Source: Fusarium oxysporum f. sp. lycopersici 4287 (lineage: Eukaryota > Ascomycota > Sordariomycetes > Hypocreales > Nectriaceae). From it: a stretch of DNA of 64,000 bases. A program made the position numbers and the translations under genes. The DNA lies in assembly GCF_000149955.1 (NCBI RefSeq), contig NC_030990.1:558001-622000 (forward strand), given 5' to 3'. Below are positions 44,864 through 55,019 of the stretch, piece after piece. Every line of letters starts with the position of its first letter. Position 1 is the first letter of the stretch. The notes beneath the pieces were generated by a model, which saw only the letters and a program-made list of their open reading frames with translations, was not told the origin of the DNA and searched no databases.

Positions 44864-46156
44864 TTAGGCCTTGACAGTAGCACCAGTAATGCTAATAGTA
44901 TAATCAAGGCCCTTGGAAACCTCAGCACTCAAATCAAAGCCATCGTACAGGATAGGCTTAGCAGGAGCATTGGCAACAACAACACTAACATCGTCACCAG
45001 CCTGAACAGGAACTGTACCAGCACCATCCGTAAGCGTAACGTAAGAAGACTCGCCGCCCTTGCGGTAGATAGCAACAGTAGCGACGAACTCGGCGTCGGC
45101 AGAAACCTTGACCTCGAGTGAAGTACCGGTGACTTCGAGAGGAATGATGTTGGCACCCATGTAACGGGGCTGGCGGTCAGCTTTGGGCTTGTAGGAGCCG
45201 CTTCCGGCAGCTTCCATGTTGGCGAAGGGTATATCAGGGCGTTGCTGGAAGAAAACCTCTTGAGCGGTAGGATGGCCAATGTCAACGTAGGCCATGCGAG
45301 CCCAGTATCGACCGACGATATCACCAACAGTAGCGTTCTGCGAAACGCGAGCAAGAGTGTGAAGAGGAGTCTCGTTGCTATCCTTCTCGTACTGCAACTG
45401 AAGTTGTCGAATGGTATCTTGACCCAGACCAGCAAAGTCATCAGGGTTGTAGGTCAAGTAAGCCAGGAAAGGCCAAGCCTGGTAGTAATTCCCAGTATCG
45501 ACGGATCCATCAACAATGACCTGGTGAGAGTCACCAAGAACCTTCTTGAGCTCGATTTCGGTGGGTGACGTCTCCTGGTTATGGTTCTTTCGCGCAGGTG
45601 CGCAGATGTCGGAGGTCTTGTATGTATCAGCGACCCAGTTGGCGAGAGTCTCCCACCAAGCACCAGTTCGGCCCTGGTTAACCCAAGCTTTCTGATGATA
45701 ATGCATTCCATGACCGTACTCATGAACAGTAACACCTGGAACGGCAAGGTACTGATCAACAACCTCCAGGTACGCCATGCCCGTTGCCTGATCACTATGC
45801 ATCACACCCGCCGCACTGTCCAAGTCACCAACAGTGTAGACATTAGTCTTGTACTTAGGTCCAGAATCAGTCTCATCGTTGAACGAAAGACCAGGGGATC
45901 GCCACTTTAGCGTTCCGACGAAGCACTCGTATGCTGCTTCGAGCATGTCGATTGCTTGGGCGGTTGCATCGGCGGAACCGGCGTAGATGCGGAAGTGCGC
46001 TGAGTCCTTGAAGTTGGAGCCGCCAGGGCCGATGTTGGGGTTCGCGGTGTATGTCTCTGTTGCCGCCGGGGCATCACCTGTTTGGGTCACGGCCTGGGGA
46101 AGGGCGTGAGCTCCAACGGCGAGGAGGGTTACAGTCGCAGACTTGAAGAGACCCAT
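44864..46156 (-). CDS. Secreted DUF6055-like protein with HExxH motif (430 aa)
   Basis: Single exon. The signal peptide is MGLFKSATVTLLAVGAHALP. Residues 145-149 read HEYGH in the context VTVHEYGHGMHYH, and a second Glu occurs in WWETLANW (E169), 20 residues on. This is the spacing of gluzincin zinc peptidases. The overall text resembles secreted DUF6055 proteins, whose biochemical role is not settled. A beta-rich C-terminal part (about 330-430) looks like an Ig-like or sandwich domain. I regard a metallopeptidase role as plausible but unproven. Confidence 0.72.
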   Translation of the reverse strand: MGLFKSATVTLLAVGAHALPQAVTQTGDAPAATETYTANPNIGPGGSNFKDSAHFRIYAGSADATAQAIDMLEAAYECFVGTLKWRSPGLSFNDETDSGPKYKTNVYTVGDLDSAAGVMHSDQATGMAYLEVVDQYLAVPGVTVHEYGHGMHYHQKAWVNQGRTGAWWETLANWVADTYKTSDICAPARKNHNQETSPTEIELKKVLGDSHQVIVDGSVDTGNYYQAWPFLAYLTYNPDDFAGLGQDTIRQLQLQYEKDSNETPLHTLARVSQNATVGDIVGRYWARMAYVDIGHPTAQEVFFQQRPDIPFANMEAAGSGSYKPKADRQPRYMGANIIPLEVTGTSLEVKVSADAEFVATVAIYRKGGESSYVTLTDGAGTVPVQAGDDVSVVVANAPAKPILYDGFDLSAEVSKGLDYTISITGATVKA

Positions 46157-46786
46157 TGTAACGAGTGAAGAAAACGAAAGTGATAAAGAGAAACGAATGA
46201 AAGGAACGAGGATAGCTGAAGTAACGGGATGATTATCTGGGCCATCATCTTGTTTTTATGCTTGGTTCATGCTTAACTGGGACGTGCGAGGCGAAGTTCC
46301 TCCATTGGTGGACTTTTGATGTTTCGGTTCATAGCGGTTTCAATATGGAGTTTCAGAACAGGGGATTCACTATGTTTAATTGTCTACACGAGAGAATTCG
46401 TTCAGGATCATCGACGTGCCAAGAGAAATGGGGGCTGTTTAATTGCCAAGTGGCATTGGTGTTGTTTCATCTCGGGATATTTCACACCGAAGGTTCCGTC
46501 AAGCTTCTAGAGCCAAACTGCTAACAGTTTGAACGGTATCCCGAACTTTATATACGACGGAAGTAATAGTATAGGTTTAGCTTAAAATAGCTCTAGATTT
46601 TGAGCTTGTTTGAGCTGCATTGTTGATCTGGTGACAAGACACTATCATCGAGTTATAGCCGATGATTACCCGCCGCATCACGCAATGACCCACGGGTCAT
46701 CCGGTCATGACTCCATCTCATTACGCATCAACTCATCCTTGTTTCAACATCTTCAATACAACCCTCTTGTATAACCCGAACTCATA
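46157..46786. other. Divergent promoter region
   Basis: Lies between the secreted HExxH gene and the permease gene, which are read outward. Open frames at 46258-46524 show no motif and are not called. The direct repeat GACCCACGGGTCATCCGGTC at about 46688 is short and possibly palindromic. Confidence 0.4.
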
Positions 46787-48424
46787 ATGTCTTCAGAACG
46801 CGTTGAAGACGCGAGTCAACAGCCTCTTCTGGCTGAGCATCGTCAAGCAGATCACGGTGCAGCCGCGTCGCGGGGTACTTTTACGCGTAACCTCGGCGCC
46901 ATCGAAGCATTCGGAATAGTCGTCAGTATCGTCATCGGAAGTGGTGTGTTCACTTCTCCTGGCTCGATTGATACGAATGTTCCGTCACCGGGCTTGGCGC
47001 TGGTTATTTGGTTGATTGGAGGTGTTTTGGCTTGGACTGGTGCTACGACGTTTGCTGAGCTCGGGACTGCTATTCCTGGCGAGGGTAAGATTCATCCTGG
47101 TTATTTTCGTGGAGGTTATCTGACGAGATACAGGTGGTGTTCAACCATATCTTCAGCATATATACGGTGATATCTGGGGCTTCCTCGCAGCATGGACATG
47201 GATCGTCACCGTCATGCCAGCAACGCTAGCAATCCTCTCCATCGTCTTCGTCGAAAGCGCCTACTCAGCCGCAGGCGTTATAAACGAAGACCACCGCATA
47301 TCGCACAAGCTCCTCTCCATTCTGGTACTCATTGTAATGAGCGTCGCAAACTCTATCAGCACAAAAGCAAGCACCCGGCTTAACGGCTTCTTCGTGGTTC
47401 TCAAGTTTGTAAGTATCCTTGTTGTGGTCATGGCTGCGTTGGCTGTTGTTGGCGTTCATGCTACGCATCCTGATAAAGAAGTTGGGGGAGGTGATTGGTT
47501 TAAGAAGAATTGGTTTGAGTATAGAGATACGTATAATCCGAATGGGCCGGACACAGATTGGAGCAAGTTGAGTCAGTGGGAGATCTTTGGACATTATTCT
47601 GCTGCGCTTTATGCAGCTCTTTGGGCTTACTCTGGTTGGGACAAGGTGAGTTCCTGATCCTTTACTACATGGTCTTGCGCTGACGTGACCAGGCTATCTA
47701 TGTTTCTGCTGAGCTTTCACAACCCGCTAAGCAACTTCCCCTCGCTATCAACACTTCGATTCCTACAGCAATTATCTGCTTCCTTGCTGCCAACGCTGGA
47801 TACTACGTTCTTCTACCGTGGAATGTGGTTAGCACTACCGATAGCGTGGCAGTCACTGCCCTCACGCGTCTCTTAGGTAGAGGCTTCGGTATCGTTACGG
47901 CTGTTCTCATCTGTTTGGTCGTTGCAGGTTCTTTACTTGGCAACTCATTCGTCGCCAGCCGTATGTGCGTCGCGGCAGCAAGAAAGGCTTGGATCCCCAG
48001 TCTCTTCACCGTCGTGGGCCGAATTGGCGTCAAGCCTGATGCCGAAGAAACCGAGGAATCTGAAGATGAGTCTACCAAAGATGCTGGAGACGCACCCATC
48101 AACGCCGTCATTCTTTCAGTTGTCCTTGCGTCTTTCTACATCCTCTTTGGGAGCTTCCGAGCTCTTTTGACCTTGAACGGTCTGGGAGAGTACTCTTTCT
48201 TCTTCCTCACGGTTCTAGGTGCCATCATCCTACGATATCGCGAACCTGATCTGGAACGACCTTACAAGACCTTTTCAATCAACCCAGTAGTGTTTGTGCT
48301 GGTCAGCGGATTTGTCGTTGCCCGAGGCGCCATCTTTGCACCTGTTCAGGCAATTGTCATCCTTGTCATCTGGGCTCTGGGGATTTCCTTTTACAAGGCG
48401 CGACAGTATCTCGCCACGAGGTAG
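46787..48424 (+). CDS. L-type amino-acid permease, APC family (513 aa)
   Basis: Exons 46787-47084, 47134-47645 and 47693-48424, with introns of 49 and 47 bp in phase. The first helix has the family motif GIVVSIVIGSGVFTSPGSI. Other matches are TFAELGTAIPGEGGVQPYL and AYSGWDKAIYVSAEL, both typical of LAT-type and methionine-permease-like fungal carriers. About 12 spans with an acidic loop (EETEESEDEST) between helices 8 and 9. It is expected to import neutral amino acids at the plasma membrane. Confidence 0.9.
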
Positions 48425-48998
48425 AGTCGATCATAATTAACGCGTGGGAAGGGATTCCGATTTGTGAGGCAACAGCTAGGACTGCCTCTGTCATAATGTG
48501 CTGATAGAATGGGCTTTGGCGACATGAGATGCGCTTAGAATTTATGGGTTATACTCACCAAATGATAGCTAATTCTTGATACGAATAATAATTCAACGAT
48601 TACTGACCGTTACATCTAATCGTCTCCGCTAGCGGAGATTGTGCGGTTATTAATGCCGAGTATGGTGGTCCTCGCCGCACGCAATGCTTGTGGAGATGGC
48701 ATCATCGTAACTAGTATCTGCTAAACCACAGAACCGATTAGATCAAGCACCGGGATTGGATGCGAATACACAATCTCATCGGAAGCATGTAACCTATCGT
48801 TATTTGTAAGAAAGAGAAATGCCATACCCCACGGACTTAACGTTGATGTGCTTGTTAGATATCTGACGACTTGACCAGGATGCGACCCAGCTTCTTGGTA
48901 GAGGCCTTGTCATGCATGGCATATAAGGGACCAGTATAAATTGAACCTCCCCCGACACCCAGCCGTGATGGGCGTGGCAATACTGCCTTGGAATAAAC
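48425..48998. other. Intergenic
   Basis: Promoter of the following MFS gene. Nothing coding recognised. Confidence 0.4.
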
Positions 48999-50615
48999 AT
49001 GTCTGAACTATCTGCGAGGAAGTGGTACCATTGGTACTCACCAACCGACACGCCTGAAGAAAAGAAGCTCATCCTGAAGCTTGACCTTCTACTGGTCCCT
49101 TATGCATTTGTTCTCTACTGGGTCAAATATGTCGACCAGACCAATATCAGTGCGTTCAACCTTCTACTCCCAGTGGCCTTTCACTAATCCCGGCAGATAA
49201 TGCCTACGTTTCTGGCATGGCAGAAGATCTCGGTTTTCACGGCAACGAGTTAGTCCAGTTCCAGACGATATTCGTCGTTGGAAACGTTGTTGGTCTGTTG
49301 CCGTTCATTTATCTCTTCCCTCGTGTTCCGATGCATATTCTAGTTCCCAGTCTTGATCTCGGTATGTCACCCACTATGGCGTGTTCAACTATGCGCTGAC
49401 CATGATACCAGGATGGGGCATCTTTACACTTCTTCAGTACCGCGCAACGAGCTACGCAGAGATCATGGCCTATCGTTTCCTGGTATCCATCTTTGAAGCA
49501 TCGTACTTCCCTGGTGTTCACTTCGTCCTAGGGAGCTGGTACAGATCAGATGAGATTGGTAGAAGAGGCGGTTTGTTCTATATTGGCCTGACTCTTGGGA
49601 CGATGACTGCAGGTCTTCTCCAGGGTGCTGCGACACAGTATCTCGATGGTCATAATGGTCTTGCTGGGTGGCGGTGGAACTTCATTATCAACGCAATCAT
49701 CACGCTTCCGCTGGCTTTTGTTGGATACTTCCTCTGGCCTGGGACACCTGATAAGCCCAATAGATTGGTCATGAAGAAGTCCGAGATCTCCCTCGCAAAA
49801 GAGCGCTTGGAGCGCAATGGGTCCAAAGTTCGAAGTACACCCTTTTCGTGGATTTTGCTCCGCCGCATCTTTACGAGTTGGCAGTTCTACATCCTGGTAT
49901 TCTGGGACATTCTGTTCTTCAACACCAGTGCCAACACAGCTGCTTTCCTTCTTTGGATCAAGAGCTTGGATCGTTACAATACTACCAAGGTGAATCAACT
50001 AGGATCTATCAGTCCAGCTTTGGGCATCTTTTTCGTTCTGTTCATCAACTTCAGCGCCGATTTATGGATCGGAAGACCTGCGGCTATCACGTTAGCTTCT
50101 GCGATTAACTTCACTGGCCTTGTCATTCTAGCAGTCTGGAACGTCCCCGAAGCGGCAAAGTGGTATGCTTACAGCGTCGGCTATTCCGCTGTTGCAGTTT
50201 CATCTGTGCTTTACGGCTGGGCGAATACCATTCTTCGACATAACAACGAGGAGCGGGCGTTGACGCTTATTCTTATGACGGCTATAGCTACGTCAACTCA
50301 AGCTTGGATACCACTCCTTGTGTATCCTACTGTCGAGGCACCTCGCTTCCCGAAGGGTTACGTTTACTCGGCCGTCATGGTTGTTCTTCTCGTGGCTATG
50401 ACTCAGGTCATTCGTATTGTTTATGGTAGTCATGGGTAAGTTTGGATGAAAAAACGTCTACGGGAATGAACTAACCATTCTACAGGGAAAAGGTACGCGC
50501 CCGACGGGGTAGTCTCAGTGACGAGAGTGAGGATGGTGAAATCCAGGCACCCCATGGACTGAGCATTGACAAAGATGCTGGCAAGCATATACAACCTTCC
50601 ACGGTGGCTGTTTAG
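48999..50615 (+). CDS. MFS anion:cation symporter, Dal5/vitamin type (489 aa)
   Basis: Exons 48999-49149, 49197-49361, 49412-50435 and 50485-50615, with introns of 47-50 bp in phase. The N-terminal EEKKLILKLDLLLVPYAF...YVDQTNI and the middle YRFLVSIFEASYFPGVHFVL plus GWRWNFIINAIITLPLAF are the hallmark text of the fungal allantoate/pantothenate/nicotinate-type symporters. About 12 membrane spans and a short charged C-terminal tail (RRGSLSDESEDGE). The substrate is probably a small organic anion or vitamin, not resolvable here. Confidence 0.9.
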
Positions 50616-50884
50616 AGACGATGCTCAAGATCGGTAGGTATGAACAAGGCAGCAGCAGCAGAGAGTGCAATATCTGGGAGAGCTACAAGAGAAACAATTG
50701 CGTATATGTTATGAAACGGAGAGTTGTTGGAACTAGGATCTCTTCAAGGTACATTAAATTTGCTGCTACTAAGATTATTCATGCTAAATTGGCATCAAAG
50801 TATACCATAACAACAATACTATTCTGACACGTTAAAATTAAATCAACGAACTTTGCAAACCACTCCTTCTCCTCAAACAGCCGC
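50616..50884. other. Intergenic between convergent genes
   Basis: 3' regions only, no gene seen. Confidence 0.35.
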
Positions 50885-53492
50885 CTAGGGAAACCCGCCG
50901 CCAAAAATGCCACCGCCACCGAAGGGGTTCCAGTTGGAAGGGTCGAGAATCTTTTTACCCAAGTCTTCGAAGTCTCCCCCGAGTGATTGGAAGGCCTGGC
51001 CAATCTGATCGGCGCTGAAACCAATCTGGCCCAGCAGGCCATTGATCTGGTCGGCACTCCAGCCGTACGCCGTCTGCAGGGCCGAAGCTATCGTCGCAGC
51101 ATCGTTGCCAAACACACTCTGAAGTGCCGAGGCCACTTCTTGAGCGACAAATCCGACCTGCTGCATGGTTTGTGCAACAGCGGTGGCCGACATACCATAG
51201 GCAGTTTGCAGACCGCTCGCGATGGTGTTGGCGGCGAAGCCTGCCTCCTTCATAGTAGCGGCTGCCTGGTTGGCGTCTTGGTTGAAGGCATTTTGCAAGA
51301 CGCTTGCGACATTCTCAACGCCTGTGATGACATTCTGCTGAACCTTATTGGCCCACGCACCAGCCTCGTTTAACAGGTCACCAAATATCTGACTGGCATT
51401 GCTCTCGATATTTTTGACGATGGCGTTGAGTAGATCACTTACGCTTGAGATGTTAACGTCAGCCGTGAAATCGCCAAAGTTGCGCGTCAGGCCTTCGAAA
51501 TCGAAGCTGCCTCCAACTGATAGCACGATGTCTGATGAGCTTGTATTTAGTGCAAAGTGCGCACCGACCAGTGCCTGCAAGGGCATAGAGCCGAGGCTTA
51601 TACCGCCGATTGAGGGTAGTGAAATAGTGTCATTGAGGCCGTATTGGAACGAGGCGGCCAGGTTGTGGAAATCCGGTAATGTGCAGCTCATGTTGGAAGT
51701 CAGGATGCCGCCAAAACCTACGTCGAACTTGATGCCGCTCGAGGTGATATCGGCATCCAGGTGCCAATTTTCGACCTCGAATAAATTGATAGCACCGTTC
51801 AGGTGCAGGAAGGGCGAGGCCAGCGTCTGAATCTTCAACACTGCGCCACCCGGAGGCACCATCTGCTTCGTCGTTGCATTTTGGAGTGCCTGCTTCTGCG
51901 CAGCCTTGGTGATTATCTGGTTGTTCTTGATGGGATTACCGTTGGCATCCACCTTCAAGGTAACGCCGGCGCCATCTCCCTTTATCGAGAATATGTTCCC
52001 GAGTGACAAGGGAGACATCTCAATGTCGGCTTTCACCCCGTCGGTGAGGTTGAGTTCCACATCGCCGTAGAAGTCGAAGCCGAAGATGTCGGCTGCTGCG
52101 CTGAAGCCGTAGCCCATGTTGGAAAGGGACCCGTCAGGCAACACGACAGGTTCCATGGGGTTCTCGGACCACTGGAAGGAGAGGTCGGAAAATAGCACCG
52201 GTACGTCCACAGGGCATTGGGTGTTGGTGAAGACTGTATACACATCCGTCAGGTGCATCTTGGGCACGTAGAAGGAGATATAAAGAGGGTTTGGCACCTC
52301 CTCTATCAACTGGCAGACAACCACGAACGAGTCATCGTCAAGAGGCACGATGGTATTGTTTGCAGCGTCACCAATGTGCAGTTGACCTGACAAGCCAATG
52401 GCCGCACTTGGAGGCTCGAAGATGATTCCGATGCCCACGCCAAACGAATCAAAGTGCACGCCCTTCATCACCGGTGGTGCCGGCAACGGGCCCTTGTCTC
52501 CCTTGATGACCACGCCGAAAGGCGGCCTCGATGTTATCGATGGTCATAGACAAGTCAGCCTCAAACTTGTTGTCGAATATATCAAACGGCATGTCACCGG
52601 TAACGGTGAAGACGACAAACTTGAAGAGTGGGTTGATGTCAATGGTGGCAGTGGGTTTATTGATACTCAAGATTCCCGCACTGCCAAAGGGTACATGCAT
52701 AGCATTAAGGCTGATAGACAGGCGAGTGCCAAATATATTCAAGCCCACGGCGTAATTGAACATGACCGAGACCTGGAGCTGCTGGACGTTGAACAGCGAC
52801 CCAAAGAACTGCAGCGCCTCGTCTGACTGGGCAGGCAGCTTCTTCAGGTCTATCCCAGCTTGAAGAGCGAGGATATCATTGTTGGTATTGCAAGTAAACT
52901 TGGTCACCACAATGTCCGGCAGGAATTCCGGCCAGGTTGCGCCCAGCAGCGTCGCGAGAGTGCTGAGCGAATACAAGGCTTGGTCCATAGGCTTGCCTTT
53001 GGACTCGGGTTGCTCTGCTGTGTATGTGATACCCATCATGTAGGTAGCAAACGTGCAGCTCTTGTATTGCTCATGCTGGGCAAAGAATTTGTTCACGGGC
53101 GTGACCTGAGGCTTGGAGGTGTCTTTCCAGATGGCATTGAAGGCCTGCGTGAGCGGGTCGTTCTTATTGTTGGTGATGAAGGTGATGAAAGACATGGTTT
53201 GAGCCATGGCCTTGACATTGGCTTCTCCTACGGCAAATGGACCAGTGCTCACATCTTGCAAGTAGATGATGCGCGTCAGGGGGGAATTAGACTTTGCATC
53301 GCTGACGATGAGGACAGAGGTTGGGTGCTTGAGCTGTAGTGAAGCTGTAGTCTTGGCTGGTACAGTTGCAATGGAGGTCAAGGTACCAAAATAATTGGTC
53401 TTGTCTTGGTCACTGAATGAGTCGTAGACCGTGACGCTGATGTCCAAGTGATTGGCAAAAGATATTTTGGGAGCAGTGATAGGAGGAGCCAT
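50885..53492 (-). CDS. Large protein of unknown family, split by a one-base frameshift (about 868 aa if read through)
   Basis: Two overlapping frames join cleanly if one of the three T's at 52518-52520 is ignored. 53492-52521 is exactly 324 codons ending IDNIEAA, and the second frame resumes FGVVIKGDKGP to the stop at 50885. Residues about 1-170 are a domain shared with the divergent gene at 55020. The middle is beta-rich. The end is a run of about 15-residue helical repeats (ASALQTAYGWSADQI) and a Gly/Phe-rich tail. No signal peptide or transmembrane span is obvious. No GT/AG intron explains the shift, so it is a mutation, a sequence error or, less likely, programmed slippage. Function unknown. 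Confidence 0.65.
50985..51275 (-). repeat. Protein-coding repeats of about 15 residues
   Basis: Within the previous gene, successive units of the form A.xIAxxLQxxYGxS / A.xVAxxMQxxGF recur at least six times. Examples are NTIASGLQTAYGMS, ATAVAQTMQQVGF, QEVASALQSVFGND and ATIASALQTAYGWS. They look like stacked short amphipathic helices. Confidence 0.65.
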
Positions 53493-53678
53493 GGCGACGA
53501 GTTTAAGCAGTAAGTGTTGAAAGAAAGAAGAGGGAAAAGGAAAAGGAAAAGGCAGTGATAGAATATTTGGGAGTTGTAGTTGTTGCAGTGGTGGTGGTTG
53601 TTAATTAACTTGATCCAGGATTGTTACAGTGACTTACATCCCATGCCACTCAGGCTTCTTGTTAGCCACTTGAGGCTA

Positions 53679-53903
53679 CTAGCTTGAGCGGGTATATCCG
53701 AACCCGCCCATATACCGATACCCCGGGCCGTTCCCTCCGTCATAGGGCGGAGCATCAGCTCTCGTCGTTGCGGGCGCTATTTGTTCTAGACTCTGCATAT
53801 TTCTGCGAATTGAGTTTAGTATCAGCTGTCTGTGTGATACAAGATTATTCCAAGCAGCCACATACGAATCAATTACGAAGCGTGTTACTGACCCTTTTGC
53901 CAT
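53679..53903 (-). CDS. Possible small protein (53 aa spliced, 74 aa unspliced)
   Basis: The minus-strand frame contains a good intron (GTATGT...CTGATAC...TTCGCAG, 63 bases). Its length is a multiple of three, so both forms stay open. The tail is Pro/Gly/Tyr-rich (PPYDGGNGPGYRYMGGFGY). No homologue is known to me. It may be non-coding transcript sequence instead. Confidence 0.3.
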   Translation of the reverse strand: MAKGSVTRFVIDSYVAAWNNLVSHRQLILNSIRRNMQSLEQIAPATTRADAPPYDGGNGPGYRYMGGFGYTRSS

Positions 53904-54895
53904 AGACTGTTGATGTAGGAAGGGAATGCCCCGCTCATTGACCGGTTGTGCGGCTCATCATGGCTGTTAGTCAGTCCGGAGCTGACTGATTTAAACCAAT
54001 AGCAACAAGTGGTGGCTGGCTGGTTCGAACGGCTGAATATGGACTATTAATGTGATCAAGGGATGATAGGCGGCCCAAGCTCCTTTCGTGGCACTAGCTA
54101 CAACAGCTAGTAACAATACCGGCAATGGCGAGTTTAGGGCTGCATGTTTGTGTATCAATACCGAGAAATGGTGGCTCATTGATTCGCAGCCATACGGTAG
54201 TTGGACTAGTGACGAGCTGAATTGGACGAAAGTTCCGTTTTTCGGCATCTTGAATCCGAATGGGGGCAACCTCAACCATCCCAGCTCCGACATTGATACT
54301 GAGAGTAGTAAGGCGAGAGCTGACCTACATCAATAGTGAATATTGGGATGACTGATTTGATTCAATATCAAGAATAGCGGTCAGATGATGAGAATGGGCA
54401 GGCCGAATAGTGGCTGGCTGAATACAACTAGGAATCTAATTCTCGGCATGTTCCTGGATGTTACCCCTCATGGTGAGCAATCCGAACAATTCCAGCTATG
54501 AGTTTCATACCGAACATAGCAAGTCCTTTTCTCATCACTAGTGTATCTTGCGCTTGCGGATTTGAATCAATGCCGACAATGTAGGCTAGCCTGGTTGAAT
54601 TGGTGGTCAGAATGGTGGCTGGCTGAATTTCCCATCCCTACAACGACTATAGCATAGATACATAGGCTTGTGATAGTTTGCTAAGGCTGAGCATATTCAA
54701 CGTCATCTGACAACACATGATTGGATAAGGACCGAGGAGATCGGGTAACGAGCATCCGAAATAGTTTGAGCGAGACATGCTAGGTCTCCCCGTGAGGCAC
54801 AACTTCAACGATTCTAGCCAGCACAGTAATAGCAACATTATTCCGACTATCTCACCGTCTGCAACTATTCCCCCCACGGTGGTAGGAATTTTATG

Positions 54896-54903
54896 TATAT
54901 ATA
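54896..54903 (+). promoter_or_regulatory. TATA box upstream of the 55020 gene
   Basis: TATATATAG about 120 bases before the start codon. Confidence 0.4.
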
Positions 54904-55019
54904 GCTGCAAGACTGCACTATTCACAACTATAGCCACTCATCCTTCCAGTCATTCAGTACATTACAGCACATCTTTCTCACTTAGCCATTCGCGCTTTTA
55001 CTCTTTACCTTGAACAATC

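Larger units (their letters stand above)
53493..55019. other. Divergent spacer with repeated motifs and a small ORF
   Basis: Lies between two genes read outward that share an N-terminal domain. GTGGCTGGCTG(AAT) occurs three times on the plus strand (near 54006, 54409 and 54612). TATATATAG at about 54896-54903 would serve the 55020 gene. An open frame at 54088-54336 has protein-like text but no motif and no clear start. A possible spliced small gene lies at 53679-53903. Confidence 0.5.

Noticed and set aside
46258..46524. 88-aa open frame in the divergent promoter at 46.2 kb
   Set aside because: Two overlapping frames are open by chance and there is no motif.
52510..52530. Programmed +1 frameshifting at 52518-52520
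   Set aside because: The local codons do not match known fungal slip sites. A mutation or sequence error is simpler.
54088..54336. 82-aa open frame in the divergent spacer
   Set aside because: Starts without a proper ATG (GTG) and shows no motif. It may be a relic but cannot be supported.
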